A stretch of 42,323 nt of DNA from Branchiostoma floridae (GCF_000003815.2 NC_049980.1:1022930-1065252); one strand, 5' to 3'; shown: positions 30,490 to 41,363, numbered from the stretch's first letter. The notes: generated from the letters alone by a model not told the origin. A program made the numbers and translations.

Positions 30490-30680
30490 TATCCACGTGT
30501 CTAGGGAACAGTATTGTATCCTTCCATCGCCACTCTCCCCAACCGAAGGCAGGTACCCATTTGTGCACGTGAGTGGAAAGTCGTTTAAAGCGCCTTTCCC
30601 TAGGGCAAAACATCGGTAGCATGTCATGGGTTTATAACCCAGGACCACTGGGTTATAAACCAAACAGCCTAACCGCTGTC
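30490..30680 (-). mobile_element. tRNA-derived SINE, copy 3 (diverged)
   Basis: On the + strand GGCAGGTACCCATTTGTGCA, then GGAAAGTCGTTTAAAGCGCC and TTTCCCTAGGGC match the bodies of copies 1 and 2. The tRNA head is degraded and contains GGGTTATAAACC where box B would be. Confidence 0.6.
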
Positions 30681-30699
30681 ACAGCTTTGCTAACACAAC

Positions 30700-32210
30700 G
30701 AAACATGTAACTCAACGAAAAAATTATTTTTCAAGTAGATTTTCTATCGTTTTCCATTGTTGGCATGACTTATCTCTCTTTCTGAATACAACTGAAAGCT
30801 ACAGTTTTACGGGCGTGGATGTCAGTCATAACATAGAATTAGAGAAACCTTGGACAAGTTGTGTGGTTAAAAGAAAATCTCTACAAGTATATTTCTTCGG
30901 CTTGCGTTCCATACTTTACTTTTGGCTTGCGAGAGAGCAAGATAGACGGTCACAAGAAATCAAAAATTATCAGTTATGCTTCTAACCCAACAACAAACTC
31001 AAAGAGTGCTACTCCAAATCAAATTTTCCTCCTTTCACCGCGTGCGCGCGTTCGGCTCCCGGCGGCCCCTCCACCGCCGCCTGTTTTCTAAAAATGGGCG
31101 CTAAACGCTAAAACGTTTTTTTGTGTTTGGCGGACTTTGGGGGATCGCGCGTTAAAACATTTATTCACCGCGAGTGAATAAAGAAGTAATCATCTCCAAC
31201 ATCGGTAATTAAGTTAAGGAGAAAGAGATAATGCGCCTCGCACAAAAGGGGCAAACAAAGAAAGTTTTCCACGGGGAATTTTCCCGTCCGGACTTGCACC
31301 TCCATGGCGGGTGTAGTAACAGCGATATTGGTAGAGTTTCTAAAAGAACCTGAGTAGCTTTCCGTGTTTAGATAATTGTTTTTGTACTTCACGAATCGTC
31401 TGGGTAAAATCTAATTTAACTGGGACGTGATCTCTGCATTCTGAAAGTATTCCTTTTCTTTCGATCGGTACGTAGCTAGTTTTTTTTACGGGCTGTTCAA
31501 TTCAAGTCCATTTGAGCACTTCTACTAAGACAAGTAGATAGATGGTGGGATTTATTATGCAAGAAGAAAGTGAGCATTGTCTTTGAAGGCTTGAAGTTTG
31601 TATACAGGAGGAAAAAACAGTTACCATAGAAAGAAGCTGTTTCTGTAGAAGGACTTTGAGATTGGTAACTGATGTATAATGATATGAGTCAGAGCAAGGA
31701 GGTTCTTTTTTTAACCTCCTTTGTTAGAGGAAAAACTAGAGTTACACTGAAAGGCTGTCAATGGAAGGACAAGTAGTCTGAGGTCATCGTTTATTGTTTG
31801 TTGTTTTATAGTCATCGAAGCAATAGCGTTAAAGTCCTGATTGATAAGAGACAGGAAGACAACGCGTTGCCTGTGAGAAAGAAATGTATGGATGAAATTT
31901 GTTTTTGATTTTCAGAAACGGCCGAAAATTTATGTGCGCGTAGATGTCATCCATATAATCAAATTAACGCGGCCTAAGACAGAGAGGTTGGTTAACCATT
32001 GGTTCGAGGACGACTCGTTGGAAGGCTAAACTTTGCAATAACTTGTAATGTTAAGTTTATTACACTGTTTCCCCTCATCCGATGAACACTTAAAATGGAA
32101 ACTGGAAAACTTGATGCCCATCCCTGAACTTCGCAATGCATTTAATGAAATTTTCCGCGGGATTAACGTTATCTATGTTCGTTGTTTTTAAAGACAGTGT
32201 ATGTAAAGAT
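30700..32210. other. Gene-free stretch with a local GC-rich patch
   Basis: Intergenic. 31035-31160 is rich in CpG and CGCG, including GCGTGCGCGCG and GGCGGCCCCTCCACCGCCGC, unlike its surroundings. A dispersed repeat related to 13480 and 37370 lies at 31915-31980. No credible exon. Confidence 0.5.
31915..31985. repeat. Dispersed repeat (copy 2)
   Basis: ATGTCATCCATATAATCAAA then TTAACGCGGCCTAAGAC, as at 13565-13605 and 37394-37437. Preceded by AAACGGCCGAAAATT, whose inverse lies at 13241-13257, suggesting these are parts of one element family. Confidence 0.6.
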
Positions 32211-32224
32211 ATCAATCGCGATCG

Positions 32225-32382
32225 ACGGGAGGTGGTTCAAACTACAACATTTTGTAATCATTAGATTATTTTAAAAATATTGCAGGTTCAAGACATCATC
32301 CGTCGAAGTGATAACCTTGAACATTCTGTTTTCAAGAACAACGAATATAGGTTACCCAGCGAATAAAGGTGAACTAATGTTA
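32225..32382. mobile_element. MITE of the 13840 family, right part
   Basis: GTGGTTCAAACTACAACATT and, at the right, GAACAACGAATATAGGTTAC then CGAATAAAGGTGAAC, matching the right half of 13840-14045. Confidence 0.7.
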
Positions 32383-32804
32383 TAATCTTAGAATTTTGAA
32401 AAAAAAGAGTTTGGTTAACGTTATAACTTCTCAGTTCCCCCCCCCCCTCCCCCCCAAAAAAAGAAATCTGTCTATGAATTCAAAGTTGGGTACATTTCAG
32501 CACTAGCGCGTGCCTATAGAGGCACAAGGAGATAACCTTGTTACGTGACATATCCCCAAGGTCACGGTAATGGCGTCCCTGAGCGGCAGCACACAGATTG
32601 ATGATGACATCACTCTTTGTGCTCTCGTCATGATCTCGTCCCCAGTGTGCACAGAGGTTGATTGCGTTACGCGCTAAAAGTACGCTGCACTTTAGAGTTT
32701 TTCATCACACAGCGGCTGAAAAAATGGCAGTTATCAACACAGTGGGATGTCGACACTTGGCCACCACTGCAAGTATTTCACTTAATTACCCCTCATCAAA
32801 TATC

Positions 32805-33080
32805 ATGATATCATGGAGGTTATATATTCTAAGCGACGTTTGTGTGTGTATGATATCTGTCTGTTATTCAACAAGATAACTCAAGAACGGTTTGATGGTT
32901 GGTTTCATATATTTGGTGTGAAAGTAAGATGTGACAAAAACTTTAAATTGTCATATTTTGTCCTCTCCACAGCGGCTTCCCTGGGTATTGCAGCGAATTT
33001 TCCGGTTTTGATATCTCGTTTTCTTTCTTATAGCAGTTTTTCGGTGTATCTCTTTTCTCGGACATGATATGGTCTTGCCA
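32805..33080. repeat. CCATGAAATGTCATGG family, copy
   Basis: AAGATAACTCAAGAACGGTT then GATGG and TTGGTTTCATA match the copy at 33285-33630. Ends degraded. Confidence 0.6.
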
Positions 33081-33284
33081 TTCAGATGGCAGTAAAAAGT
33101 GGCGCAGATGCGGCCCCCTAACATCTAATTTCCGAACTGCAAGGGCGTTTAGTCCAAATATGTCAAAAAGGATAACTGATGAAAGGAACGATGGATTTCC
33201 TTACCTAAGAAAAGTCCAAATGAGGAACAGATTTGCATAATTGATACAAAAATGGCAAAACCGCTTTATGATAAATGATTGTAA

Positions 33285-33630
33285 TTACCTCCATGAAATG
33301 TCATGGAGGGTATATTTTCAGTAGCGTTTGTGTGTCTGTGAACAAGATAACTCAAGAACGGCTGGATGGATTGGTTTCATACTTAGTGTGTTGGTGGGAT
33401 GTAATAAAGCTGGAAATGATTAGATTTTGGACCCTCTAGCGGCTTCCCTTGGTACTGCAGCGCAACTTCAGGTTTTGCTATCTTGTGTTCTGAAGAAGCT
33501 ATGGTCACGAATTTTCATTTTAAACTTGTGACATATGTAATAATTAGGGCCAACATTGCCATTTATAAATCATGTGAATGTACAAGTCATTTGCGTATAA
33601 ACATTTCATGAAGGTATGAACTCTAGTTTC
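33285..33630. repeat. CCATGAAATGTCATGG family, best copy
   Basis: Starts TTACCTCCATGAAATGTCAT, continues AACAAGATAACTCAAGAACG and TTGGTTTCATACTTAGTG, and ends TTTCATGAAGGTATGAACTC. The start contains the near-palindrome CCATGAAATGTCATGG. No coding frame. Confidence 0.7.
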
Positions 33631-34297
33631 ATGATAGCCTATCATGGTAGCGATTTTGAATGGACTAGTTATATAGACCTATAACTAGGTTAACAATAGA
33701 AAATCAAGGAAAATACGTCGGTTAGTGAAGTGTATCTGTCAAAAGAAAACATCATGTTATATTCCTGTTTTATCTTCACCCTGTTGTTACTTTGTCTTTG
33801 TGGTTAGCTCAGATTTAAGATCTATTTCAGAGATTTAAAGAATAAATTTAAACGTCAAATAATGTACACATTTCTTTTTCTAACATTCCAAATTAATGGT
33901 TTTCGTCTTAATTTTCTATCATTTGCGAGCAGAATGAAAATGTTAAATTGAGCATGAATCCAGCATAGTCTAGAGAGTCTTTGTGGACTACCTTGACTTT
34001 CTCCACCGTTGTAAACTGATATTAGTCATCCATTTCTTGAAACATTATGACTTCCTTTCCAAATATGTACTTTTCATTTTTTACTTAAAGATGAAAGACA
34101 GATAGCAGGAACAGTTGATTGTTACAACAGAAAAGGACAAAAAAGCAAAAAAAGACTCAACGCAGTTTACTAGTGTTTTGCTCAAGTCATGTTATATTCT
34201 TATGCTGCAAACACTGTAAGCATTCAATTTGAAAAGACACTGAAACTCTTAGAATCTCTCATACAAAAAAAACATAATCTCTGGACCTCTCTATATA

Positions 34298-34405
34298 ACG
34301 TTAGTTCACCTTTATCCGTTGTGAAACCTATATCCGTTGTTTTTCAAAACAGCGCATCAAGGGATATCAACGGTGGTTTCAAATTGTAATATTTTCAAAA
34401 TAAAG
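34298..34405. mobile_element. MITE of the 13840 family, left part
   Basis: CGTTAGTTCACCTTTATCCG then CCTATATCCGTTGTTTTTCA and AAACAG, matching the ends of the element at 13840-14045. Confidence 0.7.
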
Positions 34406-34409
34406 CAGT

Positions 34410-35876
34410 TTGACCTCACATTTGATAATTAGCGATGCATATACAATGTATCAGAACAAATATATCGTTGCAACAATAGACAATAAAAAGCAGACAATTC
34501 CTTCTTGCATACAGCGTGTTCTAATACGTCTAGTAACAAGTTAAAATGACATATTTGTAAACAAACCTTAAGACATGTATTAGATATGCGATGTTGAGAA
34601 CACGAATTCATGTTATGAAATTCTTAGCCAGTATGTTACGGCGAAAGGCTTTCAGTTGTAGGAAAAGGTGTTGTGATTCCTGTTATCCAACTGTACCTAA
34701 CAAAACCCTGTCGACCCTAGCACCCTAGTGTGCCGCTGGCAAAGAGTACAGAGTTTTCAATCTGATCGACATTTGAGTAATAAAATTTTAAAAAGACTTC
34801 GTATATTACACAACATGTTAACAGAGAACAGTCGATGAAAGAATGCGTAGAAAACATCGTACTTCTTTGTCCAGTATATTGATAACTTGTCCTTGTAAAA
34901 TTTGCTAGCATATCTACATATATAATGGCAATCATCGTAATCACAATATGATGTTGAAAATTCTATTTGTTTCCTGACTTTTTCGTTAAATCACTTTCCC
35001 CGAAATCTAAAGAAAGAGAAAGAAAGAAAAAATAGATTCGTACCAACCGGTCATATTTTTCAAGGCCGCAAATTGGAAAACGTTTCCTAGTCTTCGCATT
35101 TAGTGACTAATAAAGACGTCATTGTCTCAGATGAATCGAAAGAAAAAGAAAGAAAGAAAAATTGAATTCCTAGTACCTACCGACAATAAGTTTTTCAGGG
35201 TCGTATTTGGAAACACAACATATTTTCCTTGGCTTCGTGTTAAGTGGGTGATATATATAGTCGATATAGACACAGATGAATACGGTACTTATCCTATTCA
35301 ACTTGGTCCATTTCATTCCATTCTTACGTTTATGATCTGTATTGTTATTCACGCATGGGCGTCGTATTTTACACCATACATAGTGAGAGTACTTCTTTCA
35401 AGTTGAGAAGTATTTTTAGATAATATGAACGAAAGAAGACATCAAGTTAGCACAACTGACAACAGACACATCCATCTATTTGTCAAGTTGAAATAAATAT
35501 CACTATTTTAAATCAAGAAATGTATGATATCGACAAAAATCTTTATAATATTATTCGAACGATGACAACAAAACAAGTTACAATAATCACAATCTATCTC
35601 TTCTCAATGGTGCACTCTGTTTTCAATATCTAATCAGGTTACAAATAATCGTTTTAGTCTTCTTTTTATCGGTTAAAGTTACCTTGTGTCCGTATCCTTC
35701 AGCATGAAGATTGTAGTAATGCCTTTTGTCCCAATCTGGCGTAAACATTCATATTTTCGAGGCAAGATTTTTGCTTCTAGTCAGTCAATGTTTTGCCGTT
35801 TTTTTCCTCAAGAATGTTCACTTACAGTTTTGTCATTTCACAAAAGCGATCAGACTTGCTTGTTCGCTGACAGTCT
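34410..35876. other. Gene-free stretch downstream of FoxQ2
   Basis: AT-rich, probably including the 3' untranslated region of FoxQ2 (minus strand). Two diverged tandem copies of a purine-rich GAAAGAAA segment followed by similar sequence lie at 35005-35095 and 35135-35235. No credible exon. Confidence 0.5.
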
Positions 35877-36788
35877 TTACTTAGAGTCCGGCTCTAGAAG
35901 ACTAGCCATGTCAAACTTTCTTCTCACCAATGTGCCGTCGGGAGAAATCTTCGCCGTCTTTTCCCGCGTTTTTTCCTGACTGGACGTGTCGTTTGAAAAT
36001 GACATTTGCAGTACTGTTGACTCCTCGCGTCCTGTCGATGGCGGGACGGGATCGTGTGATGAGCCGCGGGGGGGATCGCTCGGGCACGGGCGGGGAGGCG
36101 GGCTGACCGTACCGCTGTTCTCGTTGGACGACCCCGAGCTACTGTTGCCGTCGTCCTCGGGCAGGAGGCCCATGTGCTTCCGAACCTTCCGCTGGGCCCG
36201 CCGCCGTCTGAAGTCTCCCTGGGCGAAGTCGTCCACGTTGGCGGGGTGGACTGCCCAGAAGTGCCCCTTCCCGTTAGCACTACGCCCCATCTTGACGAAA
36301 CAGTCGTTTAAGGACAAGTTGTGTCGGATAGAGTTGCGCCAGCCGGGTCCACGGTTTCGGAAATACGGATAGTTGTCTAAGATGTATTTGTAGATGTCGC
36401 TAAGGACCAGTTTCTTCTCCTTAGAGCTCATGATGGCCATGGCGATGAGACCGATGTAGCTGTGGCTGGGCTTCGGCTCCTCGTGCGGCATGGGCCCGAA
36501 GGATGTGCCGGGTCCGACCGGTAGGTATGAGCGGGGGTAGAACAGGTAGGACGTGGAGAAGAACGGGTTGGAGGCGTACATCGGTAGGCGAGCGTCGCTT
36601 GTCAGGTGGACGGGCGGGGATGGGTGAGCCCGACCGCCGCAGTCGTACACGCACATGCCCTGGTAAGGAAGCTGAGGACGGGGCACCGCAATGGTCTGCA
36701 ACCCTTCTCGGGAGGATGGCGCCTGGAGGCCCGAGGATGGCTTGACTTGGTACGGCACCATCTCTACCGGGCGCACGAAGTGATGCAT
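35877..36788 (-). CDS. FoxQ2: FoxQ2-type forkhead transcription factor, intronless
   Basis: Single open frame of 303 residues. The forkhead DNA-binding domain spans about 105-200 (EEPKPSHSYIGLIAMAIMSS onwards). The recognition helix is WRNSIRHNLSLNDCFVKMGR (150-169), followed by wing segments GKGHFWAVHPANVDDFAQGD and FRRRRAQRKVRKH. VLSDIYKYILDNYPYFRNRG and the FRRRRAQRKVR end are characteristic of FoxQ2. The C-terminus has FDMASLLEP (292-300), which fits the EH1/Groucho-binding pattern (F-x-I/M-x-x-L/I-L). N-terminal and post-forkhead regions are Pro/Ser-rich and probably disordered. In other animals FoxQ2 acts in anterior/apical patterning; that role here is inferred. FoxQ2 has several paralogues in amphioxus; I cannot tell which this is. 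The ATG at 36788 is the first in frame and gives a complete N-terminus. Confidence 0.95.
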   Translation of the reverse strand: MHHFVRPVEMVPYQVKPSSGLQAPSSREGLQTIAVPRPQLPYQGMCVYDCGGRAHPSPPVHLTSDARLPMYASNPFFSTSYLFYPRSYLPVGPGTSFGPMPHEEPKPSHSYIGLIAMAIMSSKEKKLVLSDIYKYILDNYPYFRNRGPGWRNSIRHNLSLNDCFVKMGRSANGKGHFWAVHPANVDDFAQGDFRRRRAQRKVRKHMGLLPEDDGNSSSGSSNENSGTVSPPPRPCPSDPPRGSSHDPVPPSTGREESTVLQMSFSNDTSSQEKTREKTAKISPDGTLVRRKFDMASLLEPDSK

Positions 36789-36878
36789 GTTATAAAGTAC
36801 CTATTAGTTAGAATATCAGACGAAAGTTGTAGGACTGACAGGACAAAACAGGTGCCACGGCCTTTCAAGGAAATTAGA

Positions 36879-36921
36879 CCACGCCCCCTCTGACGTCACA
36901 CAGAACCTGGCATTTGATTGG
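36879..36921 (-). promoter_or_regulatory. Candidate FoxQ2 proximal promoter: GC box, CRE and CCAAT box
   Basis: Within 135 bp upstream of the FoxQ2 ATG are CCACGCCCCC (36879-36888, KLF/Sp-type), the perfect palindromic CRE TGACGTCA (36891-36898), and ATTGG (36917-36921, a CCAAT box in the gene's orientation). The tight spacing is promoter-like. No experimental start site is visible from sequence. Confidence 0.45.
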
Positions 36922-37369
36922 TCGACAGTAAAATAGTAGATATCATTCCAGCATTGCTTGGCAAGTGCATGGTTTTAGTGTATTTCCCTATATCGAAAAG
37001 CAAATTGTGAAAAATGGAACGGAACATGATTTCTTTCTGTCTACCTCCCATCAAAATTATACAAATGGTAATGTATGCTTTGCTATTATAATAACAAAAA
37101 ATACTTCTGTTTTATGTCTAAGGCCGGCTGTGAGTTTATATTTGGTGAAAAAGTTTCTATAATGAAATAAGATTATAAATAATAAACAAATGGGAGTACT
37201 TTTTATTCATGAAAAGCCTACAAACAGTACTTGATCGCTCTTATTTTCTCTACAACAATATTAAGCCAAAAATATAGATTTGGTCATATTCATCTATTTT
37301 TTTGCCTTTTGCAACGTAGATTTCATAACGAAGGCAACTTATTTTTTTCACTATTTATTTTTTATACTT

Positions 37370-37440
37370 ACATACTCGCATCAGTTTTTTGATGCCTAGA
37401 GGATGTCATCCATATGATCAAATCAACATTGCCTAACAAC
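37370..37440. repeat. Dispersed repeat (copy 3)
   Basis: CTCGCATCAG, then AGAGGATGTCATCCATATGA and TCAAATCAACATTGCCTAAC, as at 13540-13605. Directly abuts the next repeat. Confidence 0.65.
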
Positions 37441-37449
37441 GCTTGAGGG

Positions 37450-37850
37450 TGTTCGTCTTGCGGCTCCAGTGACAAGACAGGCGATTTGTATTGAACTCGC
37501 CATAACATCTTGCTGGAAGAACAAAGTCCCCCTAGCAGGACGGAAGCGTGTTGCAGTTTCGGTCGAATCATTGTGTTTCACGCCTCGTCTGTGTACATGT
37601 TGTTATGGTAAAAAACAATTATGGGAGGGGCGGTCGTTCCGAAATCTGTCATTATCTAAATCGTTTTCTTTTCTCTTCTGTGTACGGCAATTGACTCCTC
37701 GTTTCCTTCTTTGTTTCCATTTGTGTTTACCGACGGGATGTCGTATGGATTCGAGCAGAGCGAACAAAAGGCTGTTTACTTTTTAATTGAGGATAATTGT
37801 GGAAATTACGACAGATCAGAATTCTCGACGGAGATTGAAAGGGCCGTTAC
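37450..37850. repeat. Approx. 400-bp repeat, left member of an inverted pair
   Basis: Contains TATGGGAGGGGCGGTCGTTC, CGTTTTCTTTTCTCTTCTGT and ACGGCAATTGACTCCTCGTT. The same sequence runs in reverse at 40170-40530. Similarity is high over most of the length, so the pair is fairly young. The open frame here is not conserved as protein in the other copy. Confidence 0.85.
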
Positions 37851-40169
37851 GGTTTGATGCATCTCTTATACATGTCACAGATTTTTTTCTAAGTAAAGTA
37901 TCAAATGGACCACGAGTTTGAAAAAAAAATAAAAAAACAGCAATGATATAACGTACTTGGTGTTTGTTTGAATATAGTACTACTAATAGTACTGTGATGA
38001 TGCAAGCGTCTGAATCTTCACAAATCAGATTGGAAATAGAGATAATCATCGTACAAAATTGGGGAACAAAATAGCCGGATCCCAGCCGGAAATTACAATA
38101 ACAACTTTCAGTTGATTTTATCTTGGAAAAAAAACTATTGTCCAGTGTTTATAACTTAGGTTTAATAGTTTGTTTCTAATGTAACGTACGCAAACAAGAA
38201 ACAGCAAGCCGGTGTATGCGTTTTCGTGCAGTCAAATTGCATAATCTCCATTGAAGCAGGTTAGGCTCCGGTTGTTGTTGTTTTTTCACTATATATATAC
38301 ATGTTTGTATACGTTTTTTTTTTGTTGGGATTTCTTAGCCTCCATAGACGTCTACGGGGCTAATAGTTAAGCGACTTAGTACAAAAAGAAATGTCCAGCA
38401 AAAGTGTATTGAGAGCAAAAAAGATTGGGAAAAGGCCCCAAAAAGCCTGCTATAGAAGCTAGGGATTTCTATCTTGTACCATTTTCTGCGCCGGCGGACA
38501 TAAAGAAAGCAAGACAAAACAGAAAACCCGACAAAGCACGCCTAAAACACGTCAAAAACAGCCGGAGCCGAACCTTTGCTTTGTCTTTGAGAATAAGAAT
38601 TTCCTGATTTGGTCTTCCGAGTTATGATTTTTGCTACCTCGATAAGAGCTATCGCAGATATTCAAAATTTACCATCGTGGTGGAAAAGTGAACGGTGAAT
38701 GGAGATCTTAGCATCATACAGACAACTCTGCTATCTATGTTTATAATTTAATATGGCTAATTATTTATACGTCAAAAACCATCCGGAGCCTAACCTCTGC
38801 TTGGAGAGTGGCCACATGATCACACCACAGGATAGTAATTTTATGGCGCCGGCCCGTCTCGACTCCCACAGCGCATGTGCACGCACCAAACCGCGCAGGT
38901 AAATACAGGTGTGACCAACATCCACATCAAGTAGAATAAGAAACACAACAGTTCTAAAAAACGTTTCTTTTGTTCTGTATGTCTTTGCCCCGCCCTACAG
39001 ACAAAGCCACCTGTACTACACCGAAATCTTCCACACGACATGGGGCGAGCGGACTCCGTGGGGGGTCTCATCACGGGTAGCTGAGATGATAGCGCTAAAT
39101 GGAGTGTAATGAAGACCTTATAATGCGCTCTGTTGGTTTTTCCAATCGGATAGTCAGGTAGGAGGTCGGGGATTCACACACCAGGTGAGCTACAGACAGG
39201 TGAGGGGATCAGGTGGAACAGGTGTGTTCACGTGAAAGGAAAAAGAGAAATATATAGCAGCTAATGTTTCCCCCGATAATGTTTTTGCTGGTGCGGTCTT
39301 CTTCTTCTTCTTGATTCACGAACCAATCAGAGCTATTAGAACTGCCGTAAACCGATCAGAGCTAACATCCACATATTAGCTTACCGAAAATATGGACAGA
39401 ATATTAGCTGAACAGCGAATATGAACAATTACAGGTTTGCGACAGCTAAACCTATATTGGCATCTTTTCACTGGCACAGTGTGCGCGTAGTTTGACAAAA
39501 GGCTACAGGGAAAACATTCTGCATTTTCGCGAAAATGTTGTCTTTGTAGTTGGTCCTGAATGAAATCTGTAATCTGAATGCTTAATTGCAGTGGAAATAT
39601 TTATCATTTGTTTGTAAATGCGATTGGTGTATTTCCCAAACAACATACAAATTAACTTTGGATGAATTCAGCAACAGAAAAACACAAAGGAATGTGTATC
39701 TTGAATGACACTAGAAAAGAATAGAAAATCTTATAATATGAAACCGTTCTAAATCATAGATCGCCCAGTAGTTCTTCTGTATCATTTGTCATGAAACAAG
39801 CACAAATGTTTCATATCACAAGTGAAATGGCTCGATCTAGATTAGGAAATTTGTCTTATTGTGCGCAACCCTTCAAAAAGGAGGGAATGTGCGGGGTAAA
39901 GGGAGATAAGAAATACCACATGTACACTTCTAACAGACGAGAGGAAGCCAAACCTCTATATTAGATCAGAGGTGTTTTAGATACGTTTTAGAAGTCCGTT
40001 TACTCTATGTACGTTATTACTACTTACATATGTATATGTAGGTATTTCGAATGTACAATAAATATCATCATTATCGTTATCATCAACAATAATGCAGGTC
40101 ATTTTGTAACATATAGGCCAAATGGATTTTGACTAAAAAAGAACTCCGGTCTAGCATAGTTCTCTAGAA
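37851..40169. other. Gene-free stretch between the inverted repeats
   Basis: Mostly AT-rich. It includes the foldback at about 38240-38580 and a GC-richer patch at 38845-39090 with a stop-free but Met-poor + frame (about 38820-39109) that I do not recognise. Possible distal FoxQ2 regulatory DNA, but nothing in the sequence proves that. Confidence 0.5.
38240..38580. repeat. Foldback-like repeat
   Basis: GCAGGTTAGGCTCCGGTTGT at the left is matched in inverse by ACAGCCGGAGCCGAACCTTT at the right (38559 onwards). A third partial copy (CATCCGGAGCCTAACCTCTG) lies at 38780-38800. Confidence 0.6.
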
Positions 40170-40530
40170 GTTATCACCCCTTGACATCTCCGTTGAGAAT
40201 TCTGATCCGACGTAATTTCGACAATTAACCTTAATTAAAAAGTAAACAGCCCTTTGTTCGCTCTGCTCGAGTCCAGTCGGAACCCCGTGGGTAAACAAAA
40301 ATAGAAACAAAGAAGGAAACGAGGAGTCAATTGCCGTACACAGAAGAGAAAAGAAAACGATTTAGATGATGACAGATTTCTGAACGACCGCCCCTCCCAT
40401 AATTGTTTTCTACTATAACAACATGTACACAGACGAGGCGTGAATCATAATGGTTTGACCAAAACTGCAGTACGCTTCCGTCCTGCTAGGGAGACTTTCA
40501 AAACCGCCTATCTTGTCACTAGAGCCGCGA
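40170..40530. repeat. Approx. 400-bp repeat, right member of the inverted pair
   Basis: Reverse-complement copy of 37450-37850. It contains TTTTCTACTATAACAACATG, which preserves the uninterrupted site at which a MITE is inserted in the third copy. Confidence 0.85.
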
Positions 40531-40672
40531 AAAAAAATCAAATGCCTTCATTATGAAAGCTTATGAAAGAAGGAAGCGAGGAATCAATTGCCGAACACAG
40601 AAGAGAAAAGAAAACGATTTAGATAATGATAGATTTCTGAACGACCGCCCCTCCCATAATTGTTTTCTACTA

Positions 40673-40932
40673 CGTAAATGCAGAAATGTTCGCGGGGGAC
40701 TNNNNNNNNNNNNNNNNNNNNNNNNNNNNNNNNNNNNNNNNNNNNNNNNNNNNNNNNNNNNNNNNNNNNNNNNNNNNNNNNNNNNNNNNNNNNNNNNNNN
40801 NACCGCGAACATTTTTCTATTATGGTATTAGACTGCAGTCTATGGTGCTACCGCGAAATTAAATCCACCGCGAAATGTCCCTTTTTCCGCTACCGCGAAA
40901 TTAAATCCCCGCGAACTTAAATGCATTTACAG
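40673..40932. mobile_element. MITE, CGCGGT family, inserted with TA duplication
   Basis: Lies between TA 40671-40672 and TA 40933-40934. Ends CGTAAATGCAGAAATGTTCG and GAACTTAAATGCATTTACAG. The centre contains the assembly gap 40702-40801. Right part nearly identical to 26100-26214. Confidence 0.85.
40702..40801. other. Assembly gap (100 N)
   Basis: A run of 100 unknown bases inside a MITE whose arms are inverted, a likely reason for the failed assembly. Confidence 0.99.
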
Positions 40933-41363
40933 TATAACAAAATGTACACAAGGCAGCGAGCGCAGCCAAATGTTAAGTTTAATACAGAGTGGTGAAGGTT
41001 TTTTGTGTACGCGAAAAGAAATAAAAAAAACTCGTCGCTAGTTATTTTGCTTCATGTCAGGAAAAATTAACTTAGGCAGGCCTCACATTGTTCTGAAAGT
41101 AAAATGAAGTTGTGGCCGTTAATTTCATGTAGGCTTATTGTGAATGTTACAAATCAACATACGGTAGTGTAGTTCCCGTCTTTTTTACCTAGTAAGTGAC
41201 AGATAGAAATGTTTACTTCTGTACCATGGAAAGACGTAAATCTTGTATTTGAGTTATTTACTAGGGTTATTGTCTTCTTCTGTTGAGCTCCATATTTATG
41301 TATTAATAATCAGCAGTGATTCTAAAATACCGGACAAGGCCGCAACAAGGAAATTTCCTGAAT

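Larger units (their letters stand above)
40555..40985. repeat. Third, partial copy of the repeat, interrupted by a MITE
   Basis: 40560-40672 matches part of 40170-40530 (GGAAGCGAGGAATCAATTGC, CGACCGCCCCTCCCATAATT). The match breaks at TTTTCTACTA and resumes at 40933 with TATAACAAAATGTACACA. Confidence 0.8.

Noticed and set aside
35122-35406. 94-codon + open frame with hydrophobic stretches
   Set aside because: Low-complexity Lys start, AT-driven hydrophobicity, no splice or family support; sits in the probable FoxQ2 3' region.
36790-36797. TTATAAAG (CTTTATAA on the minus strand) next to the FoxQ2 ATG
   Set aside because: It is 1-2 bases from the start codon, so as a TATA box it would place transcription inside the coding region.
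37469-37786. 105-codon + open frame
   Set aside because: Lies wholly in a repeat, and the other copies do not keep the frame.
38820-39109. Stop-free + frame of about 96 codons ending at TAA 39107-39109, including SHLYYTEIFHTTWGERTPWG
   Set aside because: No Met until near the end, no recognisable domain and uncertain splice sites. It remains possible as an exon but is not supported enough to annotate.
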